This document shows, piece after piece, positions 1-6,315 of a stretch of DNA of 64,000 nt (position 1 is its first letter; each line of letters begins with the position of its first letter). The position numbers were made by a program, and so were the translations under genes. The notes beneath the pieces were generated by a model. It did not search any database. It was not told the origin of the DNA and saw nothing but the letters and a program-made list of their open reading frames with translations. Source of the DNA: Fulvitalea axinellae (GTDB lineage Bacteria > Bacteroidota > Bacteroidia > Cytophagales > Cyclobacteriaceae). The DNA is taken from contig NZ_AP025314.1 in NCBI RefSeq assembly GCF_036492835.1, positions 248,001-312,000 of the forward strand. The letters run 5' to 3'.

Positions 1-210
1 AACGTAATGGGTTTCTTGAGAAATCTTAAAGAGCTGAACAGCCTTCGGCCGAATTCGCTTTTGCTCCGCTCCTTTTTCCAAGCCAAGGCCGACGAGTTGG
101 CCAATATGTTTTCGAAAGGAAATATGACGTTGAGGAAAGAGGCCTACGAGATCCTGACGCAGGTAAACCCTACGGAATCGGACAAATACGAGAAAATTTT
201 AGGCAAGTGA
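1..210 (+). CDS. C-terminal end of a DUF4835 family protein (partial)
   Basis: The frame is open from the first base of the window, so this is the 3' end of a longer gene that starts outside; the ATG at 7 is probably internal. The visible tail contains the segment FFQAKADELANMFSKGN and ends NPTESDKYEKILGK, which resembles the conserved end of DUF4835 proteins. These are secreted proteins of unknown function found throughout Bacteroidota, commonly encoded just upstream of recN. The next gene here is recN, 193 bp downstream, which supports the call. The family match is from memory of the C-terminal motif, not from a search. Confidence 0.7.
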   Translation, partial: NVMGFLRNLKELNSLRPNSLLLRSFFQAKADELANMFSKGNMTLRKEAYEILTQVNPTESDKYEKILGK

Positions 211-403
211 TCGGGGCAAGTCTTTTTCCGTTCGGTTACTTTTTTTAGTTTAGTGTCGGCTTTGGGCTAACAAGTTTAGATTTTCGTCGCGAGTTTCTTT
301 ATAAAGAGCGCTTGCGGTTGTATTTTCGCCAACACATTAAAAGGCTTCGGGAGGCCGTTTGCTAAGCCGGATAGTTTCCCGATCCCACAAACGGTATCCG
401 AGT

Positions 404-2062
404 ATGCTGACCAACCTTCTGATCAAAAATTACGCTTTGATTCGCCAGTTGCGGATCGATCCCTCCGCGCGACTCAACATCGTGACGGGCGAAACGGGTG
501 CGGGAAAGTCCATTATGTTGGGCGCCTTGGGCCTGTTGCTGGGACGCCGGGCCGATACCAAAGCCCTTTATGATTCGGGCGTAAAATGCGTGGTGGAAGG
601 CACCTTCGATATCAGCGCCTATAAGCTGGAAGGTTTTTTTGAGGAAAAAGAACTGGAATACGCTGACGAGACCATTCTGCGCAGGGAAATAAGTCCTGCC
701 GGAAAATCTAGAGCTTTCGTCAACGATTCGCCGGTCAATCTCGATACCATGCGCCGGTTGGGCGCCCACCTTATCGACATCCATTCCCAACACGATACTC
801 TGAAGCTGGGCACCGATGTGTTCCAGTTGGAAATCGTGGATCTTTTTGCCGAAAACCAGAAGCTGAAGAGCGAATACGCCGAGGCTTACCGTGATTTTCG
901 CAAGAAGAGAAACGCTTACGACAAACTGTTGGCCCAAGCTTCGGAACTGAAGAAAGAAGCCGACTACAACAAATTCCTTTTTGACGAACTGGATGCCCTG
1001 TCGTTGGAGGCCGGAGAGAAAGAACTGGCCGAACAGGAGCTGAATCTGTTGGAAAACGCCGGCGAGATAAAATCCAAACTCGGTATGGCCAGCTACGCCC
1101 TCGACGGTGCCGAGCAATCGGTCACCGACGCTCTGCGTGAAGTGGCCACCGCCCTATCCGCGGCGGCCGGGATGGCCGAGCGCTACAACGGTCTCTACGA
1201 GCGCGCCAATAGTTGCTTGATAGAGCTTCAGGATCTTTCTGGTGAGATAAGCGGTGAGGAAGAAGGTGTGGAATTCGATCCGGAAAGAGCCGACCAAGTG
1301 CGTGAGCGTTTGAGCGCAATCTACGGTTTGGAACAAAAGCACCAAGTGGGTAGCGTGGAGGAGCTTTTGGAAATACAGCGTGAGCTTGAGGAAAAACTCG
1401 GAAGGGTAATGAATCTGGACGAGGAAATGGCCGAAGCCCGTCAATTGGCTGATTTGGCCGAAGACAAGATGAGAGCACTGGCCACCGACCTTACCGACAG
1501 CCGGGAAGCGGTGTTCGAGCCGTTGGCCAACCGGATAGTGGAACTGCTCAAGGATTTGGGCATGGAAAACGCCACCCTGTCATTGGACCGTACCGATATA
1601 GAGCCTGGCCCTACTGGCGCCGACGAAGTGAACCTGATGTTCTCGGCCAACAAAGGCATGCCGCGCCGTCCGCTGGGCGAAGTGGCTTCCGGCGGTGAAT
1701 TCGCCCGCCTGATGTTCGCCGTAAAATATATCTTGGCCGACAAGACGGCCCTGCCTACCATAGTGTTTGATGAGATTGACACGGGAATCTCGGGCGAGAT
1801 AGCCCTGAAGATGGTGCAGATGATGGAAGATATGGCCCTAAAGCACCAACTGCTCGTGATTACCCACTTGCCCCAAATCGCCTCGCGCGGCGAGCACCAT
1901 TACTTCGTGTTCAAAGACCACACGCAGGAGCGTACCGTAAGCCGGATGCGCCTGCTGGACGACAACGAGCGCGTGGAGGAAGTGGCCAAAATGATCGGTG
2001 GCGCTAGGCCTACCGACTCGGCTTACCAGAGCGCCCGGGAACTTTTGCGGGGCGAGGCCTAA
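404..2062 (+). CDS. recN: DNA repair protein RecN
   Basis: SMC-like ATPase of 552 residues, cytoplasmic, acting in recombinational repair of double-strand breaks. The Walker A motif GETGAGKS lies at residues 29-36, a long coiled-coil-rich middle section follows, then the signature region EVASGGEFARLMF, the Walker B motif PTIVFDEIDTGISGE and the conserved H-loop LVITHLPQIASRG. Length is usual for the family. The frame is open further upstream to a TTG at 359, but ATG 404 is preferred because the product then begins MLTNLLIKNYALI, the standard RecN N-terminus in Bacteroidota. It follows the DUF4835 gene, the usual neighbour in this phylum. Copy 1 of a repeated HTH element begins 25 bp after the stop. 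Confidence 0.96.
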   Translation: MLTNLLIKNYALIRQLRIDPSARLNIVTGETGAGKSIMLGALGLLLGRRADTKALYDSGVKCVVEGTFDISAYKLEGFFEEKELEYADETILRREISPAGKSRAFVNDSPVNLDTMRRLGAHLIDIHSQHDTLKLGTDVFQLEIVDLFAENQKLKSEYAEAYRDFRKKRNAYDKLLAQASELKKEADYNKFLFDELDALSLEAGEKELAEQELNLLENAGEIKSKLGMASYALDGAEQSVTDALREVATALSAAAGMAERYNGLYERANSCLIELQDLSGEISGEEEGVEFDPERADQVRERLSAIYGLEQKHQVGSVEELLEIQRELEEKLGRVMNLDEEMAEARQLADLAEDKMRALATDLTDSREAVFEPLANRIVELLKDLGMENATLSLDRTDIEPGPTGADEVNLMFSANKGMPRRPLGEVASGGEFARLMFAVKYILADKTALPTIVFDEIDTGISGEIALKMVQMMEDMALKHQLLVITHLPQIASRGEHHYFVFKDHTQERTVSRMRLLDDNERVEEVAKMIGGARPTDSAYQSARELLRGEA

Positions 2063-2086
2063 ACCTTAGCGCAAGACAGGGCTACC

Positions 2087-2933
2087 GAGCAAGGTTTTTG
2101 CTTATTGAAAACCTATGCTGGACCAATCGCACCTTTGCAAATACGAACGCCGACACATCGAGTGGAGATACCGGTGCGGCGAGTCCATACGCAAAATAGC
2201 GAAGGGCATCAGGCGGGCGCCCTCTACCGTAAGCCGTGAGATAAAGCGCAACAGCTTTGGAGTGCTCGGCTATATGGCCGATAGCGCCGCCCTGCTTTAC
2301 AAGGCCCGCAGGCGCTGGGCGGCGCACTGCAAGCACCCCGGTTTTAGGCCTGGAATCTTTTGGCGTTTCCCCCCTCTCCGCCCCGACCGCCTTTATATCT
2401 GTTGGTATTCCGATACGCTGGAATACGACCGGTGCCGAAGCCCCTACCCTAATTTTTCACTTTCCCGCTCGGCACAAAACCGCCGTGATTCGCTCTTCAG
2501 GCCCTCCGACAAGCCCGAGCACTATACGGAGTTAAGATTTTTGTACGACTATCTGCGGTTTCATAAAGACTGCGTACTGGACCGCCCGATAGACTATTCG
2601 AAGCCGTTCCCTTATCAACGCAAAAAACGAAAGCCGGACCCTAAACCCGTAACGCCCCCCAAAGCCCAAAAGGCAAAAACCAAAACCCCGGAACCGGCCA
2701 CAGTCCCCGAGCCCGAGCCGGAGTTGGTGGCATAACTATGCCCGAACAAACCTAAAAAGCCCTTCCCCCACCCGATTCTCAACGCATTCGCCTTATCAGC
2801 CCTCCGGAAGTTCCGTACCAACGGCCAAAATCCGTATTGCCCCTACCAAAATACCTGTCGATAGTGTCCCTTCCTCCGGGTTTTGGGCTGAAAATTTCAG
2901 TGGTTGAATGTGTTGCGTTTGCACACGTGATTA
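2087..2933 (+). mobile_element. 847-bp repeated HTH element, copy 1
   Basis: This block is almost identical in length and sequence to 55518-56363, and a shorter, deleted version lies at 5940-6121. The shared sequence starts at GAGCAAGGTTTTTGCTTA, which can form a small hairpin, runs through a 206-residue HTH gene and about 200 bp of 3' flank, and stops at a hairpin-like GTGTTGCGTTTGCACACGTG. Flanking sequence outside these points differs completely between copies, so the boundaries are sharp. No DDE transposase is encoded and no long terminal inverted repeat was found. It is either a non-autonomous or a novel mobile unit. Confidence 0.75.
2115..2735 (+). CDS. IS30-type HTH_38 domain protein (element copy 1)
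   Basis: 206 residues. Residues 8-47 form an IS30-transposase-like helix-turn-helix with the signature SIRKIAKGIRRAPSTVSREI, followed by GYMADSAALLYKARRRWAA, like the continuation of IS30 N-termini. The middle is Arg/Tyr-rich (RPDRLYICWYSDTLEYDR) and the last 50 residues are a basic Lys/Pro tail. The DDE catalytic domain of IS30 transposases is absent, so this is a DNA-binding protein and not a complete transposase. The start is fixed by an in-frame TGA 6 bases upstream of the ATG. The paralogue at 55546-56166 has the same length with only scattered substitutions, which implies selection or recent duplication. Confidence 0.75.
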   Translation: MLDQSHLCKYERRHIEWRYRCGESIRKIAKGIRRAPSTVSREIKRNSFGVLGYMADSAALLYKARRRWAAHCKHPGFRPGIFWRFPPLRPDRLYICWYSDTLEYDRCRSPYPNFSLSRSAQNRRDSLFRPSDKPEHYTELRFLYDYLRFHKDCVLDRPIDYSKPFPYQRKKRKPDPKPVTPPKAQKAKTKTPEPATVPEPEPELVA

Positions 2934-3013
2934 AAAAATCATTGAATACATAAAAGGGACTTGTCCCGTTTTTGTATTTTCAGCGAGTCGAGTTTAAGAT
3001 ATGATTTTTTGAT

Positions 3014-3781
3014 ATGGAAAAATGGAAGAAGGCTTTTCGGAAGAGGCGTATTAGTTTGACGGTTTGGGAGGTATTTGATTATTTCGGCCTGCCCTCATTC
3101 CTTTTTTTGATTGTGATTTTCTTTGTCTCGAAACCGATAGCCAAACATTATGACCTTAACGAAGTCCTGCTACAAGTCGTCTTTGCCTTGTTGATGGTCG
3201 CTTATCTGTCCCGAAAATACTATGACCTGTATTTCTTAGAATACTCGTTTCCTCATTCCGCGGAGGCGTTTAAAAAAGCCTCAAAGGCTATGCGGATCGA
3301 GCAAAGGTGGTGTGTGACTTCGCTGACCAAGTGTTATTTCGAAGCTAAAGACGTTCGTTTCTGGCACCGGGGACCTATCCGGTGGACATTCGTAAGTGAC
3401 GGCAACAGAATATTGGTAAACGCTGTTCCCGATCCGGGGCAACCGGGCTATCCTTACTGGTTCGGGAGAAAAAAGAAGATCCGGATATTTTTGGCAAGAC
3501 TAGCCGAAGCCCAAGCCGGAATGCCAGTCGTGGAAAGATCGGCAAAAGTGGCGGAAAAGAGATTGTGTAAAGAGGAATCGCCGTGGACGGTAAAAAAGAC
3601 TTTGTTTCGGGCACTAATGTACCCCCTATGTATCTCCTTTTTCGGAGCATTCATTTTTGCGGTTGCATATGGGGATCTTGACTTGCCGTCGGCGCTGGGG
3701 TTGTCTTTGGGGTTTGTAGTGCTTCCTGCGGTTTATATTGTTTTGGATTTGGCTGTTTTGTTTGATAGGAGGAAGAGGTGA
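3014..3781 (+). CDS. Hypothetical multi-pass membrane protein
   Basis: 255 residues of unknown function. Two hydrophobic segments near the N-terminus (about 24-44 and 50-66) and two near the C-terminus (about 202-222 and 228-248) flank a soluble, basic, aromatic-rich middle domain of roughly 130 residues. The layout recalls YcxB-like proteins (two helices plus soluble domain), but I do not recognise a family with confidence. Codon use is intermediate in GC and unlike the AT-rich genes that follow. Half-palindrome R1 begins 32 bp after the stop. Confidence 0.6.
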   Translation: MEKWKKAFRKRRISLTVWEVFDYFGLPSFLFLIVIFFVSKPIAKHYDLNEVLLQVVFALLMVAYLSRKYYDLYFLEYSFPHSAEAFKKASKAMRIEQRWCVTSLTKCYFEAKDVRFWHRGPIRWTFVSDGNRILVNAVPDPGQPGYPYWFGRKKKIRIFLARLAEAQAGMPVVERSAKVAEKRLCKEESPWTVKKTLFRALMYPLCISFFGAFIFAVAYGDLDLPSALGLSLGFVVLPAVYIVLDLAVLFDRRKR

Positions 3782-3812
3782 CCGGGGATTCTTGGTAAGG
3801 CTGGGGGGTAAT

Positions 3813-3874
3813 GGGCAAGCGAGGACGCTTGCGGTATGTTTAGTCACAAGCGGATACGCTTGCGACGGCTGGGG
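3813..3874 (+). repeat. Palindromic element R1, right half only
   Basis: Contains the right-half hairpins of the dispersed fold-back element: GCAAGCG-AGGA-CGCTTGC, the linker GGTATGTTTAGTCA, CAAGCG-GATA-CGCTTG, and the terminal GACGGCTGGGG. No left half lies upstream. It sits 32 bp beyond the stop of the membrane protein gene and 22 bp before the next start. Confidence 0.85.
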
Positions 3875-3896
3875 AGCTTAAAGTTGAAAAAATAAG

Positions 3897-4565
3897 ATGC
3901 ATAACTATTTAGATTTGGAGATTGCCACGGTCGAACAGTATTCAATGATCGTAGATCTTGAGGCTCTGGAAGAATGGAGACAATTGGGATGGAAGACTTA
4001 TAAGGAGGTTCAACTGCCGGCTGGTGATGAGGATGCCTTTAGGCTTTATGGAGAATTTGATAAACGTACACAGACGTTGATGTTCAATAAGCCTGTTTTG
4101 TTGAATGAGATGTCGAAAGATCAATTAATCAATAGAGAAGTAATTGATGCCGTAATGCATTTAGGAAATTACGGTATGGGAGGTGCCGGATTTTTTGGTT
4201 TGCTACTAGATACGGAGGAGTATTTAACCTATGCAACTTGGAGTTCTGGTGACTTTGTAATAGTTAATGATCGAGTGGTGGAGTGCAGCCCTGAGCACTA
4301 TGACAAAATTAAACCTTGGACGTCTAATTATGGAGACGGTTTAACTTGGGATGAGTTAACCGAAACGGTTAGCGGAAGTATGATTAGAAGTTATGAATTG
4401 GCTGATGATGTTTTTATCTTATTTCTTTCAAAAAATGGGGCTGACCTTAAGGTGGAGTTTGTAAAACAGGATTCTAGATTACCTAAAGAAAGAGAAGCAT
4501 ATGAAGATGGTCAAATCTGCGACTACATTCTTTTTCAACATAAAGATGCGACGTTGATAGTCTAG
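3897..4565 (+). CDS. Hypothetical protein, candidate immunity-type gene
   Basis: 222 residues, soluble, acidic, no signal peptide or membrane segment, and not a family I recognise. The gene is clearly more AT-rich than recN or the sulfatase region, in common with the next two genes. It is bracketed by half-palindromes R1 (22 bp upstream) and R2 (18 bp downstream). The neighbouring gene is a SUKH-3 protein, and small AT-rich single genes in such arrays are often immunity proteins, so that role is suggested by context only. A glycine-rich stretch (GNYGMGGAGFFG) occupies residues 92-103. Confidence 0.6.
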   Translation: MHNYLDLEIATVEQYSMIVDLEALEEWRQLGWKTYKEVQLPAGDEDAFRLYGEFDKRTQTLMFNKPVLLNEMSKDQLINREVIDAVMHLGNYGMGGAGFFGLLLDTEEYLTYATWSSGDFVIVNDRVVECSPEHYDKIKPWTSNYGDGLTWDELTETVSGSMIRSYELADDVFILFLSKNGADLKVEFVKQDSRLPKEREAYEDGQICDYILFQHKDATLIV

Positions 4566-4582
4566 GATAGGATATATTCCCG

Positions 4583-4665
4583 TCTCCCGTCAGCGTATTT
4601 AACGGCGATCACAAGCGCCCACACTTGTGATTTTTATATTTGCAAGCGTCTACGCTTGCCCGTTC
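4583..4665 (+). repeat. Palindromic element R2, left half only
   Basis: Carries the left half of the fold-back element: CAGCGTATTTAACGGC, hairpin CACAAGCGCCCACACTTGTG, spacer TTTTTATATTT, hairpin GCAAGCG-TCTA-CGCTTGC, then CCCGTTC. The matching right half (R3) is 651 bp away on the far side of the SUKH-3 gene, so R2 and R3 look like one element with the gene lodged at its centre. Confidence 0.85.
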
Positions 4666-4763
4666 GGAGAGCAAAGCTATCGTCATGGCAAATTCAAATG
4701 CGCTTGTCCTTCATGCCGTGGATTATAAACCGATTTAAACATTAAACAAGGAGCATATTAATA

Positions 4764-5300
4764 ATGGGAAAGTTACCAGTAGAGATACTTCCCTACTTTA
4801 AACAGGCAGGTTGGTTTGAGGGAAGGTCTGTTGATATACAAGCAGAGTTAAAAGATGAGTTCGGGACCTATCCTGACAGCTATATAAAGTTCATGTCAGA
4901 ATTTTCAGACCTATCTGTTCATCATAGAGGGACGCATGAAATAGAGAGAGCATCTGGTGAAAAAGATGAATACAGTTTCGATCGTTATATCTGGTTTGAT
5001 TTAATGTATGATCGAGATTTAATGTACTATGAAGACGGAGAAGAGGGGGGTATAAAATATTATTCAGAATTAATGAATCAACAGTTATATCCTGTTGGTG
5101 AAATGGATGAAGGTTTTACTGTCGCTATTGATGAAAAATTAAGAATATATATTTTTAATACTGGAATATTGGGGTGTTTAAGAGTGCATGATGACGCCTA
5201 TATCGGGCTTAAATATATATTGATGAATGACTTGTATAGTACTTCTTATGTCTTAGAAGAGGAAGGAGAGCATGCGGGGAAATGGTTTAAAAGAGAATAA
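4764..5300 (+). CDS. SUKH-3 domain immunity-type protein
   Basis: 178 residues. The N-terminus LPYFKQAGWFEGRSVDI followed by YPDSYIKFMSEFSDLSV matches the SUKH-3 pattern (GWf.gR.vd, then a short helix and a F...F.gL strand). SUKH proteins are cytoplasmic immunity proteins against contact-dependent and polymorphic toxins, often nucleases. No partner toxin is encoded beside it, so it would be an orphan immunity gene. A strong Shine-Dalgarno AAGGAG at 4748-4753, 10 bases before the ATG, is unusual for this phylum and hints at a foreign origin, as does the AT-rich codon use. The gene lies in the loop between palindrome halves R2 and R3. Confidence 0.72.
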   Translation: MGKLPVEILPYFKQAGWFEGRSVDIQAELKDEFGTYPDSYIKFMSEFSDLSVHHRGTHEIERASGEKDEYSFDRYIWFDLMYDRDLMYYEDGEEGGIKYYSELMNQQLYPVGEMDEGFTVAIDEKLRIYIFNTGILGCLRVHDDAYIGLKYILMNDLYSTSYVLEEEGEHAGKWFKRE

Positions 5301-5315
5301 AAGTTCAAGGCTCTT

Positions 5316-5387
5316 ACCCGGCTGAGGCAAGCGAGGACGCTTGCGGTATGTTTAGTCACAAGCGAATACGCTTGCGAAGGCTGGGGG
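5316..5387 (+). repeat. Palindromic element R3, right half only
   Basis: Begins ACCCGGCTGAGG, which in full copies is the central spacer, then has hairpins GCAAGCG-AGGA-CGCTTGC and CAAGCG-AATA-CGCTTG and ends AAGGCTGGGGG. It starts 16 bp after the SUKH-3 stop codon and complements left half R2. Confidence 0.85.
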
Positions 5388-5400
5388 AATTTGTAATACA

Positions 5401-5823
5401 ATGAAGAGTATAGAAATTAATATTGAAGGTAAAGAAATAGTCTTTAAACAGAATGATGAATATTGGATAGCTAATATTTTATTTGATTCTAACGAAATCA
5501 CATTTGAGGTCTATCATGAAAAAATAGATGTTATAAAAATTAGGAGTATTCTTGCTTATGTCGGCACTCCTAAGTTTTTCGCTTTGAAATCAGAAGCTGA
5601 AAAAATGTTAGAATTATTAGGGATGTCTTTTTGGAAAAATGAGCATCAAAAATGCTTATTTGAATTTAACGGATTTGTTATTGAACCCCATGAATCTTCT
5701 GAATTAGATTTTCAATTGTGCTATTCTTTAACACTAGCCTCTAGTAATTACTCTGATTACGCAAATTGGGTCGTTGATATTTGGGCTCAAAAAATTGTAG
5801 GAGTCCGCAGAGAGCAACTTTAA
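5401..5823 (+). CDS. Hypothetical small protein, candidate immunity-type gene
   Basis: 140 residues, soluble, no signal peptide, strongly AT-rich, family not recognised. It begins MKSIEINIEGKEIVFKQ, 13 bp after right half R3, and ends inside a perfect 30-bp palindrome that acts as its terminator, so the last residues VRREQL are encoded by the stem. It is the third consecutive small AT-rich gene separated from its neighbours by palindrome pieces, which is the only reason to suspect an immunity or defence role. Confidence 0.6.
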   Translation: MKSIEINIEGKEIVFKQNDEYWIANILFDSNEITFEVYHEKIDVIKIRSILAYVGTPKFFALKSEAEKMLELLGMSFWKNEHQKCLFEFNGFVIEPHESSELDFQLCYSLTLASSNYSDYANWVVDIWAQKIVGVRREQL

Positions 5824-5842
5824 AGTTGCTCTCTGCTTTTTT
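5807..5842 (+). terminator. Rho-independent terminator overlapping the stop codon
   Basis: A perfect 30-bp palindrome (15-bp arms around 5821, left arm GCAGAGAGCAACTTT) is followed by TTTTTT. The TAA stop of the upstream gene lies at the centre of the palindrome, so the terminator and the last codons are the same DNA. Confidence 0.85.
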
Positions 5843-5884
5843 GGTCAACTAGTTTTAGTGTTGTTGGTATTCTAAAATCCCCGG

Positions 5885-5939
5885 CCCCCACCAGCGTATT
5901 TAACGACCGTCGCAAGGCCCCATACTTGTGACGGCCAGG
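5885..5939 (+). repeat. Palindromic element R4, one-hairpin deletion form
   Basis: Reads CCACCAGCGTATTTAACGAC, hairpin CGCAAG...CTTGTG, then directly the right terminus ACGGCCAGG. It looks like a full element that lost its middle by recombination between the first and last hairpins. The truncated HTH element copy 3 starts at its right end. Confidence 0.7.
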
Positions 5940-6121
5940 AAAGCCGTTCCCTTACCGGCGCAAAAAACGAAAGCTCCCTACCCGATCCTCATCGCATCCG
6001 CACTAATTAGCTTTCCTGAAATCCTGTATCAATGGGCAAAATCCGTATTGCCCATACCAAAATGCCTGTCGATAGTATCCCTTCCCCCGAGTTTTGGGTT
6101 GAAAACTTCGGCGGTGAAACT
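5940..6121 (+). mobile_element. Truncated copy 3 of the HTH element
   Basis: Matches the end of the HTH coding region (AAGCCGTTCCCTTACCGGCG) and then, after an internal deletion of about 130 bp covering the Lys/Pro tail and stop, the 3' flank of copies 1 and 2 (for example CCTGTCGATAGTATCCCTTC). The 5' two thirds of the element are missing. It encodes nothing functional. Confidence 0.75.
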
Positions 6122-6237
6122 AGAATCTAAGTGATGATTTGTTGTAATGCGGATCTTAAAATCTACACACCAAACAATGTCATGTAAGATTACGGGTAAA
6201 ATGAGACTTATAATACATAGAATTGTCTTATTCAATC

Positions 6238-6269
6238 TTTAGTTAATGTTTAATATTGAAATAATTTTG
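6238..6269 (+). promoter_or_regulatory. Possible Bacteroidota-type promoter for the WG-repeat gene
   Basis: TAATTTTG at 6262-6269 fits the TAnnTTTG -7 element. A weak TTTA at 6238-6241 sits 20 bp upstream in place of TTTG. This would give a leader of about 40 nt before ATG 6316. Confidence 0.35.
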
Positions 6270-6315
6270 TATTATTGTAATGTATTCGTTTTCAACACCT
6301 TACAAGCATACAGCC

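Noticed and set aside
362..1117. 251-residue complement frame inside recN
   Set aside because: Shadow of the recN coding sequence.
4583..5387. Integron attC sites, because palindromes alternate with single genes and ATTTAAC in the left arm fits the RYYYAAC core
   Set aside because: The matching GTTRRRY core is absent at the other end, the stems are perfect and not bulged as in attC, and no IntI-type integrase is present in the window.
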